A DNA stretch of 64,000 nt from DASQEH01 sp963765725 (GTDB taxonomy: Bacteria; Actinomycetota; Actinomycetes; Propionibacteriales; Nocardioidaceae): positions 744,001 to 808,000 of the forward strand of contig CAVXXI010000003.1 of NCBI GenBank assembly GCA_963765725.1. Reading direction: 5' to 3'. The notes under the pieces were generated by a model, which made no database searches, was not told the origin of the DNA, and saw nothing but the letters and a program-made list of their open reading frames with translations. Positions 7,676 to 16,892 of this stretch are shown piece after piece (positions within the stretch are counted from its first letter, which is position 1; each line of letters opens with the position of its first letter). A program made the translations under genes and the position numbers.

Positions 7676-8674
7676 ATGAGCGAAGTGTCCCGGACGGTTA
7701 CACTCGAGGTGCGGCCGCCGTGGCTGCACGAGCGCACAGACGTCCGGTACCTCCACCGCGAGGACTGGAACCGAAAGGCGGTTCACGTGGTTCTCGCGTC
7801 GAGTATCGGCGTCATCGGCGCCGGTCGCGTAGGAGCGGTACTGGCGGCGGCATTGAGGTCCACCGGTCACCCCATCGCCGCGGTCGCTGGCGAGACCGCG
7901 GGATCTCGTACCCGCGCCGAGACGATGCTGCCCGGAGTACCGGTCTCCAAGCCCACCGCTGTAGCGCGGGCCTGCGAGGTGCTCCTGCTGACGGTCCCCG
8001 ACGACGCCCTTGACAACGTCGTACGCATGCTCGTCGGGTCGGGCGCGATCAGCGCGGGACAGGTCGTCATCCACTCCAGCGGCCGTCACGGTATGGCCGT
8101 CCTCCAGCCCGCTCTCGACGTCGGTGCCCGGGGTATCGCCATGCACCCCGCCATGACCTTCACCGGCACCGACCTCGACCTCGACCATCTGCCCGGCTGC
8201 GCCTGGGGTGTCACCTGCGGACCCGGCGAGCGGCCCCTCGCGGAGGCCCTCGTCGGCGAGCTCGACGGTCGCCCGGTGTGGGTCGACGAGGCGGATCGTG
8301 CCACCTACCACGCGGCGCTCGCACACGGGGCGAATCACCTCGTGACGCTGGTGTCGCAGGCCATGGACCTGCTGCGCCAGGCCGGTTCGACCGACCCCGC
8401 CGCGACCCTACGTCCGCTCCTGACCGCCGCACTGGACAATGCTCTCGAGTACGGCGACGCTGCCCTGACCGGCCCCATCGTCCGCGGCGACGTCCAGACC
8501 GTGGTCGAGCACCTGCGAAGCCTCGGCGACGCGGCGCCCTCGACGCTCGAGTCGTACGTCGCGATGGCTCGGGCGACGGCGAGCCACGCGGTGATCGACG
8601 GCCGCCTCGAGCCGCGTCGCGCCGTACAGCTCATCGAAGCACTCGACGACGCCCTCGAGCGGGCGACGCGGTGA
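7676..8674 (+). CDS. Rossmann-like and DUF2520 domain protein (putative dehydrogenase next to panC)
   Basis: A 332-residue protein. After a 40-residue N-terminal extension comes a Rossmann fold (SSIGVIGAGRVGAVLAAALRSTGH), then VIHSSGRHGMAVLQPA, GIAMHPAMTFTG and a helical DUF2520 domain containing ATYHAALAHGANHLVTLVSQA. The architecture resembles NADP-dependent beta-hydroxyacid or ketopantoate reductases. Position directly before panC, with a GTGA overlap, is conserved in actinobacteria (Rv3603c position) and hints at pantothenate synthesis, but the reaction is not established from sequence. Confidence 0.8.
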   Translation: MSEVSRTVTLEVRPPWLHERTDVRYLHREDWNRKAVHVVLASSIGVIGAGRVGAVLAAALRSTGHPIAAVAGETAGSRTRAETMLPGVPVSKPTAVARACEVLLLTVPDDALDNVVRMLVGSGAISAGQVVIHSSGRHGMAVLQPALDVGARGIAMHPAMTFTGTDLDLDHLPGCAWGVTCGPGERPLAEALVGELDGRPVWVDEADRATYHAALAHGANHLVTLVSQAMDLLRQAGSTDPAATLRPLLTAALDNALEYGDAALTGPIVRGDVQTVVEHLRSLGDAAPSTLESYVAMARATASHAVIDGRLEPRRAVQLIEALDDALERATR

Positions 8675-9552
8675 TCGTCGCCGAGACCCGCGCGCAACTG
8701 CACGAGGCACTCGGCCACGACAGCAGCTCTCATCGCGCGGAGGCCGGCCCCGTCACGCTGGTTCCGACGATGGGCGCGCTTCACTCCGGCCACGGCCGGC
8801 TTCTCGATGTCGCGGCGCGACGGCGCGGAGTGATGGTGGTGTCGATCTTCGTCAACCCGCTCCAGTTCGCAGCCGGTGAGGACCTCGCCCGCTACCCGTG
8901 CTCGCTCGAGGCGGATCTCGCACTGTGCCGCGAGCGCGGCGTCGACGTCGTGTTCGCGCCTTCCTACGCCGAGATGTACCCCACCGGCGACCCGCAGGTG
9001 AGTGTCGACCCCGGCCCGCTGGGCTCGATCCTCGAGGGGGCTAGCCGACCGGGTCACTTCAGGGGTGTGCTCACCGTGGTGACGAAGCTGCTCGGTTTGG
9101 TCCGACCGGACGCCGCCGTCTTCGGCGAGAAGGACTATCAGCAGCTGGTACTGGTCTCCCGCCTGGTCGACGACCTCTGCCTCCCGGTGGAGGTGGTCGC
9201 GGCCCCCACCGTCAGAGCCAACGACGGGATGGCCCTGAGCTCGCGGAACCGCTACCTGGACACCACACAGCGTCGCGCGGCAGCCGCACTCAGCCGCGCC
9301 CTGTCTGCCGGTCGCGCCGCCGGTACCGCCGGTCCTCGCGCCGTCCTGGCAGCGGCGCGAGACGTGCTCCGGGCCGAGCCTGCCGTGGAGGTCGACTACC
9401 TGTCCCTGCGCTCGCCTGAGCTGGGAGAGCCGGCCCCTCCCGGCCCCGGCCGCCTGCTCGTGGCGGCCACCGTCGGCGCAACGAGGCTCATCGACAACGT
9501 GGCGGTCGAGCTCGGCGCCGACACCGGTACCCGGCAGGAGTCCTCCCGGTGA
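8671..9552 (+). CDS. panC: Pantoate--beta-alanine ligase
   Basis: A 293-residue pantothenate synthetase that condenses pantoate and beta-alanine using ATP. Seen: VPTMGALHSGHGRL with the HxGH nucleotide site, VSIFVNPLQFAAGEDLARYP, FRGVLTVVTKLLGLVRPDAAVFGEKDYQQLVLVSRLV, and ALSSRNRYL with the KMSKS-like loop. GTG 8671 overlaps the upstream stop by 4 bases and its own stop overlaps coaX. No panD lies between panC and coaX, where mycobacteria carry it. Confidence 0.93.
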   Translation: MIVAETRAQLHEALGHDSSSHRAEAGPVTLVPTMGALHSGHGRLLDVAARRRGVMVVSIFVNPLQFAAGEDLARYPCSLEADLALCRERGVDVVFAPSYAEMYPTGDPQVSVDPGPLGSILEGASRPGHFRGVLTVVTKLLGLVRPDAAVFGEKDYQQLVLVSRLVDDLCLPVEVVAAPTVRANDGMALSSRNRYLDTTQRRAAAALSRALSAGRAAGTAGPRAVLAAARDVLRAEPAVEVDYLSLRSPELGEPAPPGPGRLLVAATVGATRLIDNVAVELGADTGTRQESSR

Positions 9553-10325
9553 GCCTGCTCTGCATGGCCGTACAGAACTCCCAGACCATGGTCGGGGTCT
9601 ACGAGGCGGACGAGCTGATCGGGCACTGGCGCGTCGCTACCGACGGCCGGCGTACAGCCGACGACTGGGGCCTGCTCATCTCGTCCCTGCTCGCCCACGG
9701 GCCCCGATCGGGTGCTGTCGAGGGAGTGTGCATCTGCTCCGCGGTCCCGGCTGCACTGCACGCGCTGCGAGCGACCACCGCCGACTACCTGCCCCAAGCG
9801 CAGACCGTCGTCGTCGGACCCGGCGTACGGAGCGGCCTGCCGATGCTCACCGACAACCCACGGGAGGTCGGAACCGACCGGGTCGCGAACGCGATCGCCG
9901 CAATGGAGACGTTCGGGGCGCCCTGCGTCGTCGTCGATGCCGGCACGGCTACGACCTTCGACGTGGTCAACGCCCAGGGCCAGTACGTCGGCGGCGCGAT
10001 CGCACCCGGGCTGCAGATCTCGCTCCAGGCGCTGCAGGAGCACGGGGCCCAGCTGAGACAGGTCGAGCTGTCGGCGCCGCGGGCCGTCATTGCCAAGAAC
10101 ACCGTCGAGGCCATCCAGTCCGGGGCGGTCTTCGGTTTCGCCGGGCAGGTCGACGCCATCGTGACGCGTATCGTGTCGGAGCTCGGTCGCTCGGCCGAGG
10201 AGGTCGAGGTCATCGGGACGGGCGAGCTGTCCGGATTCGTCTCCGACCACTGCACGACGGTCGGACGGTGCGAGCCCTGGCTCACCCTCGATGGCCTCCG
10301 GATCATCTTCGACCGCAACTCCTGA
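9549..10325 (+). CDS. coaX: Type III pantothenate kinase-like protein with altered phosphate-binding motif
   Basis: A 258-residue CoaX family protein, the class that phosphorylates pantothenate to start coenzyme A synthesis. The core is recognisable: VVVDAGTATTFDVVNAQGQYVGGAIAPGLQISLQAL, LSAPRAVIAKNTVEAIQSGAVFGFAGQVD and EPWLTLDGL. The N-terminus reads LLCMAVQNSQTMVG where active enzymes have LL-x-x-DVGNT-x-T, so the catalytic Asp is Ala, the loop Gly is Gln and the Thr is Ser; also GTDR replaces GADR and GTGELS replaces ATGGLA. Activity is therefore doubtful. GTG start, coupled to panC. Confidence 0.8.
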   Translation: MSLLCMAVQNSQTMVGVYEADELIGHWRVATDGRRTADDWGLLISSLLAHGPRSGAVEGVCICSAVPAALHALRATTADYLPQAQTVVVGPGVRSGLPMLTDNPREVGTDRVANAIAAMETFGAPCVVVDAGTATTFDVVNAQGQYVGGAIAPGLQISLQALQEHGAQLRQVELSAPRAVIAKNTVEAIQSGAVFGFAGQVDAIVTRIVSELGRSAEEVEVIGTGELSGFVSDHCTTVGRCEPWLTLDGLRIIFDRNS

Positions 10326-10440
10326 CCTCCCGCGGACGCTGCAGACTCAGCCAGGGGCGCTGCCGGCCGCTGGCGTCGACCGCCGCGTCGCAGTGCAAAT
10401 CCACAGAGGTCGCAGGCGGGCGATGCCGTAACCTCTCCGC

Positions 10441-11946
10441 ATGTCCGACACGCCCGAGCCGCCCCTCGACGCCGACCTGCCGGAGCAGATGCGGGTGCGC
10501 ACCGAGAAGCGTGAGCGGCTCATCCAGCGGGGGCTCGAGGCGTACCCGATCACCGTCGAGCGGACGCACAGCCTGGCCGAAGTGAGGGAGTCGTACGACG
10601 CGGCTGAGCTGGGTCCCGACGCCCGAACCGGCACGGTCGTCGCGGTGACCGGCCGGGTCATCTTCCTGCGCAACACCGGGCGGCTCTGCTTCGCGAGGCT
10701 CCGGGAAGGCGACGGTACGGAGCTGCAGGCGATGTTCTCGGAGGCGGAGCTGGGGGAGGAGTCGCTCGCCGACTTCAAGGCGCTGGTCGACATCGGCGAC
10801 CACCTGGCCGTACGTGGCGAGGTGGTCACCAGCCGCCGGGGCGAGCTGTCGATCCAGGCCACTTCCTGGCGGATGGCGGCGAAAGCGCTGCGTCCGCTTC
10901 CCAACGAGCACACGCCGCTTTCCGACGAGGCCCGCGTGCGCCTGCGCTACGTCGACATGATCGTGCGCCCCGACGCTCGCTCCATCGTGCGCGACAAGGC
11001 GGCGGTCCTGAAGTCGCTTCGGAGCACCCTCGACGCGCGCGGGTTCATCGAGGTCGAGACGCCGGTTCTCCAGGCCACCAATGGGGGCGCTGCCGCACGC
11101 CCTTTCCGTACGCACCTGAATGCATTCGACCAGGAGATGCTGCTTCGCATAGCTTTGGAGCTTGACTTGAAGCGTGCGATGGTGGGTGGAGTCGAGCGTG
11201 TGTACGAAATCGGTCGCACATTCCGTAACGAAGGGCTCGACAGTAGCCATGCCGCCGAATTCTCCATGCTGGAGGCTTACCAAGCGTGGGGCGACTATCA
11301 CACGATGCAGCAATTGACCCGAGCCTTGGTACTGGATGCGGCGCATGCTATCGGGCGTACCGTGGTGCCGGCGCGGGACGGGTCGGAAATAGATCTCGAG
11401 CTCGAATGGCGGAGCGCGGCACTGCTCGACCTGGTATCCGAGAAGGTTGACGAGAAAATCACCTTGGAGACCTCAGAGGAGACCCTGCGCGGCATTGCCG
11501 CCGGTGCCGGCGTAGCGCTGCGTCCGGACTGGGCCGGCGCCGACATCATCTTGGAGCTCTATGAGAAGCTCGTCGAGCACACGTTGCTGGCTCCGACCTT
11601 TGTGATGGACTTCCCGCAGGGGGTCCGGCCGCTCGCGAAGCCGCATCGCTCCGGGCCAGGGCTGGGAGAGGCGTTCGACCTCGTGATCAACGGTGTCGAA
11701 CTCGTCGCGGCCTATTCGGAGCTGAACGACCCGATCATTCAGCGCCGGCTGCTGGTGGAGCAATCCCGCTTGGCGGCAGAGGGTGATCCGGAGGCGATGG
11801 AGCTCGACGAGTCGTTCCTGCGTGCGCTGGAGTTCGGAATGCCACCTGCCGGAGGAATGGGCATGGGCGTGGACCGACTCGTGATGCTGCTCCGTGGAGT
11901 CGGAATTCGCGAGAGCATACTTTTTCCCCTACTTCGTCCTGAGTAA
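10441..11946 (+). CDS. lysS: Lysine--tRNA ligase (class II)
   Basis: A 501-residue class II lysyl-tRNA synthetase. An N-terminal OB-fold (GTVVAVTGRVIFLRNTGRLCFARL) binds the anticodon; motif 1 is around DARGFIEVETPVLQ, motif 2 is FRNEGLDSSHAAEFSMLEAY and motif 3 GMGMGVDRLVMLL. The usual RIAPELYLKR reads RIALELDLKR and the lysine-site SPL region reads RPLAKPHRSGPG. From about 11,095 the gene turns distinctly poorer in G+C (about 53-57% by hand count over 11101-11280, against about 70% around 10741-10800). It precedes lsr2 and clpC as in mycobacteria. Confidence 0.88.
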   Translation: MSDTPEPPLDADLPEQMRVRTEKRERLIQRGLEAYPITVERTHSLAEVRESYDAAELGPDARTGTVVAVTGRVIFLRNTGRLCFARLREGDGTELQAMFSEAELGEESLADFKALVDIGDHLAVRGEVVTSRRGELSIQATSWRMAAKALRPLPNEHTPLSDEARVRLRYVDMIVRPDARSIVRDKAAVLKSLRSTLDARGFIEVETPVLQATNGGAAARPFRTHLNAFDQEMLLRIALELDLKRAMVGGVERVYEIGRTFRNEGLDSSHAAEFSMLEAYQAWGDYHTMQQLTRALVLDAAHAIGRTVVPARDGSEIDLELEWRSAALLDLVSEKVDEKITLETSEETLRGIAAGAGVALRPDWAGADIILELYEKLVEHTLLAPTFVMDFPQGVRPLAKPHRSGPGLGEAFDLVINGVELVAAYSELNDPIIQRRLLVEQSRLAAEGDPEAMELDESFLRALEFGMPPAGGMGMGVDRLVMLLRGVGIRESILFPLLRPE

Positions 11947-12023
11947 TGGTCGAGTCGCCTGCGAGAGGCGATGACATATCTGTTAGTTTTGTCTCTCGAC
12001 TATTTGCTTGGAGGCAGATTCAC

Positions 12024-12353
12024 ATGGCACAGCGAGTGCACGTCGTCTTGGAGGACGATCTCGACGGCACGAAGGCCGAGGAGACGGTGCGGTTCGGTCT
12101 CGAAGGGGACACTTACGAAATTGACCTTTCGTCGGCGAATGCGGCCGCCCTGCGTGACGCTTTGGCACCCTATGTAGCATCCGCTCGACGTACCTCGGGT
12201 CGCTCCGCGTCTCGCCGGTCGTCGTCACGGAGCCGATCCGGCGGCCCCAGCCCGGCCGAGGTCCGGGAGTGGGCGCGCGCAGAGGGCCGGGAGGTCTCCG
12301 ACCGCGGCCGAGTCCCGGCAGACGTCCGGGCTGCCTACGACGCCGCCCACTGA
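12024..12353 (+). CDS. lsr2: Lsr2-family nucleoid-associated protein
   Basis: A 109-residue H-NS-like protein that bridges AT-rich DNA and silences foreign genes. The N-terminal dimerisation domain MAQRVHVVLEDDLDGTKAEETV and GDTYEIDLSSANAAALRDAL is standard; a Ser/Arg linker leads to the DNA-binding domain WARAEGREVSDRGRVPADVRAAY, with the AT-hook-like R-G-R. ATG 12024 has a strong GGAGG 9-13 bases upstream. The leader 11947-12023 is unusually AT-rich for this genome, a possible autoregulatory target. Confidence 0.94.
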   Translation: MAQRVHVVLEDDLDGTKAEETVRFGLEGDTYEIDLSSANAAALRDALAPYVASARRTSGRSASRRSSSRSRSGGPSPAEVREWARAEGREVSDRGRVPADVRAAYDAAH

Positions 12354-12419
12354 CCCCTGCTGCGACGGTGAGTGGCTGACGGCTGCCCCTGGGCGGCGCT
12401 CCTGTGCGGTTCGGGGCCG

Positions 12420-12539
12420 TGTTCGCCTCGGGCGTAACGCTGTACACCTGAGCCGCGGAATTCAGCGGTGGCTAGGCCTGTTGTGGTCTTCACTGCCCGA
12501 TGTCAACACGCGTCGGGCGTCGGCGCGGGCGACTACGAT
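12420..12539 (+). promoter_or_regulatory. clpC upstream region: possible ClgR site and -10 element
   Basis: TGTTCGCCTCGGGCGTAA at 12420-12437 has CGC and GCG half-sites with the spacing of the ClgR operator that controls clp genes in actinobacteria (remembered consensus CGC-Y-N-A-N-R-GCG); the central A is C here. TACGAT at 12534-12539 is a fair -10 element about 35 bases before the ATG, followed by AAGGAG as ribosome binding site. The -35 is not clear. Both calls rest on motif matching by eye. Confidence 0.35.
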
Positions 12540-12574
12540 GGTGAGTGCACGCACAAGCAAGGAGCGATGACCAC

Positions 12575-15086
12575 ATGTTCGAGAGGTTTACCGACCGCGC
12601 ACGGCGCGTTGTCGTCCTGGCCCAAGAAGAGGCCAGGATGCTCAGCCACAACTACATCGGGACCGAACACATCCTCCTCGGTCTTATCCACGAGGGCGAA
12701 GGGGTGGCCGCCAAGGCGCTCGAGAGCCTCAACATCTCGCTCGAGGCAGTACGTGCCCAGGTCGAGGAGATCATCGGTCAGGGTCAGCAGGCCCCGAGCG
12801 GCCACATCCCGTTCACGCCGCGCGCCAAGAAGGTCCTCGAGCTGAGCCTGCGCGAGGCGCTGCAACTCGGCCACAACTACATCGGCACCGAGCACATCCT
12901 GCTCGGCCTCATCCGCGAGGGCGAGGGCGTCGCCGCCCAGGTGCTGGTCAAGCTGGGTGCCGACCTCAACCGCGTCCGCCAGCAGGTCATCCAGCTGCTC
13001 AGCGGCTACCAGGGCAAGGAGACCGCCGCCGCCGGAGCGCCCGCCGAGGGCGCGCCGTCGTCGTCGCTGGTCCTCGACCAGTTCGGGCGCAACCTCACGC
13101 AGGGCGCCCGAGAGGGCAAGCTCGATCCCGTCATCGGCCGGTCCAAGGAGATCGAGCGGGTCATGCAGATCCTGTCCCGCCGCACCAAGAACAACCCGGT
13201 GCTGATCGGCGAGCCGGGCGTCGGCAAGACCACGATCGTCGAGGGTCTCGCCCAGAACATCGTCAAGGGCGACGTCCCGGAGACGCTCAAGGACAAGCAG
13301 ATCTACACCCTCGACCTGGGTGCTCTCGTGGCAGGCTCGCGTTACCGCGGCGACTTCGAGGAGCGCCTCAAGAAGGTGCTGAAGGAGATCCGTACTCGCG
13401 GCGACATTGTGCTGTTCATCGACGAGATCCACACGCTGGTCGGGGCCGGTGCCGCTGAGGGCGCCATCGACGCCGCCAGCATCCTCAAGCCCATGCTGGC
13501 CCGCGGGGAGCTGCAGACGATCGGCGCGACGACGCTCGACGAGTACCGCAAGCACCTCGAGAAGGACGCCGCGCTCGAGCGCAGGTTCCAGCCGATCCAG
13601 GTTGCGGAGCCGTCGATCGCGCACACCATCGAGATGCTGAAGGGCCTTCGCGACCGGTACGAGGCACACCACCGGGTCACCATCACCGACGAGGCGCTCG
13701 TGTCCGCGGCGACACTGGCCGACCGCTACATCTCCGACCGGTTCCTGCCGGACAAGGCGATCGACCTCATCGACGAGGCCGGGGCCCGGTTGCGGATCCG
13801 CCGGATGACCGCGCCGCCCGACCTGCGCGAATTCGACGAGAAGATCTCCGTCGTGCGCCGCAACAAGGAGGGCGCGATCGACGCTCAGGACTTCGAGCTC
13901 GCTGCTTCTCTTCGCGACGAGGAGAAGAAGCTCATCTTGGCCAAGGCCGAGCGTGAGAAGCAGTGGAAGGCCGGCGACATGGATGTCGTGGCCGAAGTCG
14001 ACGAGGAGCTCATCGCCGAGGTACTCGCCACCGCCACCGGCATCCCGATCGTGAAGCTCAGCGAGGCGGAGTCCACCCGCCTGCTCAAGATGGAAGACGA
14101 GCTGCACAAGCGAGTGATCGGCCAGGACGAGGCCATCCGGGCGCTGTCACGCGCGATCCGGCGTACCCGGGCGGGTCTCAAGGACCCGAAGCGACCGGGC
14201 GGGTCCTTCATCTTCGCCGGGCCCTCCGGTGTCGGCAAGACCTGGCTGTCCAAGACACTCGCGGAGTTCCTGTTCGGCGACGAGGACGCACTGATCCAGC
14301 TCGACATGAGCGAGTACTCCGAGAAGCACACCATCTCGCGGCTGTTCGGGTCCCTCCCGGCTACGTCGGCTACGAAGAGGGTGGGCAGCTGACCGAGAAG
14401 GTCCGCCGCAAGCCGTTCTCGGTCGTGCTCTTCGACGAGGTGGAGAAGGCGCATCCGGACATCTTCAACTCGCTGTTGCAGATCCTCGAAGAGGGCCGGC
14501 TGACCGACTCGCAGGGTCGGGTGGTCGACTTCAAGAACACGGTCATCATCATGACGACCAACCTCGGTACCCGCGACATCGCTAAGGGCGTCAACCTCGG
14601 GTTCCAGCAGACGAGTGACGTCCAGGGGTCGTACGACAAGATGAAGGCGAAGGTCTCCGAGGAGCTACGCCAGCACTTCCGGCCCGAGTTCCTCAACCGC
14701 GTCGACGAGATCATCGTGTTCCCGCCGCTCACCCAGGACGAGATCATCGCGATGGTCGACTACATGATCGACGCCGTCGAGATCCGGATGAAGGACCGCG
14801 ACATGGGACTCGAGCTGACTCGGGCCGCCAAGGAGCTGCTCGCCCGCCGCGGTTTCGACCCGGTGCTGGGCGCCCGGCCGCTGCGGCGTACCGTCCAGCG
14901 CGACCTCGAGGACAACCTCGCCGAGAAGATGTTGTACGGAGAGGTCGGGCCCGGCCAGATCGTGCTCGTCGACGTCGAGGGCGAAGGCGCCGATGCGCAC
15001 TTCACCTTCGTCGGCACCGCGAAGTCCGAGCTGCCTGACGTGCCGGATGCCCCCGTTGTCGAAGAGGCTCTCCGCCCACGTCCTGA
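12575..15086 (+). CDS. clpC: ATP-dependent Clp protease ATP-binding subunit ClpC, disrupted by a 1-base frameshift
   Basis: The AAA+ unfoldase that feeds ClpP. Two Clp_N repeats (from MFERFTDRARRVVVLAQEEA), AAA-1 with GEPGVGKTT, a UVR-like middle (DAQDFELAASLRDEEKK) and AAA-2 with GPSGVGKTW are in one frame to 14392. At 14352-14354 a C is missing: ISRLFGS should continue PPGYVGYEEGG, which appears in the next frame with SVVLFDEVEKAHPD, IIMTTNLGTRD and GVNLGFQ. The C-terminal stop is also lost; the frame stays open to 15420 across a terminator, so I place the natural end near TGA 15084-15086. ClpC is normally essential, so sequence error is likelier than a pseudogene. ATG 12575 follows AAGGAG. 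Confidence 0.85.
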
Positions 15087-15101
15087 TCGCACGCCTGACG
15101 T

Positions 15102-15140
15102 CACTGGGCCTGCTGCCGTAGTCGGGCAGCGGGCCCAGTG
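15102..15140. terminator. Strong hairpin between clpC and mutY (bidirectional terminator)
   Basis: A 16-bp stem: CACTGGGCCTGCTGCC pairs with GGCAGCGGGCCCAGTG with one G-T pair and a 7-base loop. It lies between the convergent clpC and mutY genes. There is no long U tract, as is common for actinobacterial terminators. Its position argues that clpC translation should stop before it. Confidence 0.72.
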
Positions 15141-15230
15141 CTGTCTCGGGCTTGGACTCTCGGCCAGAGCGGGCGTGGTCGCTCAGGCGACCGCAAGATC
15201 GCGTTGTCACAGGAGCGCGAGTGCGTCGTC

Positions 15231-16102
15231 TCAGGGGAGCGCCAGGGCGGAGTCGCCCATCTGCACCACGAGCCCGTCATCGAGCAGCGAGTTGATCGCG
15301 CGCTCGCGCTGGATGGCGTCGTCCCAGCTGACGGACAGGGTCTGCCGGTCGACTGGGCCGTCGGAGCTGCGCAGGGCAGCGAGGATCCGTCCGCGGCAGT
15401 GGCGGTCGGTACCGGTGTAGGTCTGTCCGGCGCGGCGGGGCCAGCGTAAGCCGGGTAGCCCTCGGCTCGCCACTCGCACAGATCGCTTACCGGGCAGCGC
15501 TCGCAGCGTGGGGCGCGGGCCCTGCAGACGAGGGCCCCGAGCTCCATCACCGCGACGCTCCAGGTGGCCGCTTGGGCGCCGTCGTCGGGGACCAGCCGCT
15601 CCGCGGCCCCTCGCTCCTGGGACGTGAGAGAGCGTTGCGGGAACTGCTCACCGAGGACGAGCCGCGCAAGGACGCGCCGGACGTTCGTGTCCAGCACGAC
15701 CGTGCGTCTCCGGTACGCGAAGGCGGCTACCGCCGCGGCCGTGTACTCGCCGATGCCCGGCAGCGACCGGAGGTCCTCCGGATCGGCTGGGACGACGCCG
15801 TCGAAGTCGCTGTCGATGACGCACGCCGCCTGCCAGAGCCGAGCCGCACGTCTCGGGTACCCGAGCCGGCCCCACATGCGCAACGCGTCCCCGACCGAGT
15901 CCCTCGCCAGTGCTGGGGGCGTGGGCCAGCGGTCGAGCCAAGCGGCGTAGACCGGCAGCACCCGCTCGACCGGGGTCTGCTGCAGCATCACCTCACTGAC
16001 GAGGACCTCCCACCCGCCTGTACCGGGCCGACGCCACGGCAGGTCGCGGGCGGCGGCGGCGTACCAGGCGACGAGTGGCCGATAGGCGGGACCGTGAGGC
16101 AT
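15231..16102 (-). CDS. mutY: A/G-specific adenine glycosylase MutY, frameshift near the C-terminus
   Basis: Removes adenine mispaired with 8-oxoguanine. From ATG 16102: catalytic Glu in SEVMLQQTPV, helix-hairpin-helix LPGIGEYTAAAVAAFAY, catalytic Asp in VVLDTNVRR, and the iron-sulfur ligands C-x6-C-x2-C-x5-C in CRARAPRCERCPVSDLC. At about 15437-15441 the frame changes: after EGYPAYAGP the expected RRAGQTYTGTDRHCRGRILAALR continues in another frame to the stop at 15231. One missing base in a G/C run explains this and restores a 290-residue protein. It converges with clpC. Confidence 0.85.
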
Positions 16103-16154
16103 GTCGCAGCGATGATGCCAGAGATCGGTGTTCGTGGCGGTTAGCGTGGGGCTC

Positions 16155-16873
16155 ATGAGCAGCCTGATGCGACCTTCGGGCCCGTTGCCGTCGCGGGTGT
16201 ACTGGGTGCGCCGTCTGCTCGTGTTCGCCGTGGTTCTGCTGGTGGTCGCCGTGGCCTGGCGGCTGCTGAGCTCCAACGGTGCCGCCACCTCGTCGTCGGG
16301 CTCCAAGCCGGATGCCTCGCTGTCCGGCGTCGGCGGCTCCCCGACCTCGTCGGCCGCCTCACCGCCGACGCTCACGGGTACCAGCAGTCCACCGGCGACG
16401 CATCACAAGTCTTCGCACCGCCTCGCACAGCACCACGGGTCGCCTGCCCGGCACGCAGCACAGTCTTCCGCGTCCGTCCCCACCGGGACGTGCGCCCCGA
16501 CCGACGTAGGCATCGCCGTGAGTGCGCCGGACGCGAATGTCGGTCAGGGGACGGTCGCCACGTTGGCGCTCACGACGCTGGACGGCGCCGTCTGCACTCT
16601 GCAGATCACGCCGTCGTCGATGGTCCTGCGCATCACCTCCGGTGACGCCGTGGTGTGGACGAGCGACGACTGCCCGAACCTGCTGCCGGCCAGGCAGATC
16701 GTCGTACGACCCGACCCCGCCACCAGCTACCGCTGGCGGTGGGACGGCCGCAGGTCGGTACAGAGCTGCGTCTCGGCCGGTACCGTCGCCACGCGCCGGT
16801 CACTACTCGCTGCAGGCCGCGCTCGTGGGCGCGGCGCATCTACGCAGGCGGGACCTTCGACATCACGCGGTAA
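16155..16873 (+). CDS. Secreted or membrane-anchored protein of unknown function, with two apparent frameshifts
   Basis: It starts with a basic stretch and one membrane helix (LLVFAVVLLVVAVAWRLL), then a long Ser/Thr/Pro/His linker, then a beta-rich domain (CAPTDVGIAVSAPDANVGQGTVATLALTTLDGAVCTLQI) with paired cysteines, resembling DUF4232-like extracellular domains. The first frame is clean to about 16790; GHYSLQAALVGA then appears one frame over and IYAGGTFDITR with a stop at 16873 in the third. Two single extra bases near 16791-16797 and 16831-16837 would explain it. The first frame otherwise runs on antisense through disA, which I reject. Confidence 0.55.
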
Positions 16874-16892
16874 CGCTCGGCTGGCCGGACGG

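Noticed and set aside
12533..14107. Long minus-strand open frame opposite clpC
   Set aside because: It is the shadow of the highly conserved ClpC coding strand, a common effect of GC-rich codon bias; its protein shows no family motif.
15087..15420. ClpC C-terminal extension
   Set aside because: The extra residues are antisense to mutY and cross a strong terminator hairpin; ClpC proteins end near 15086.
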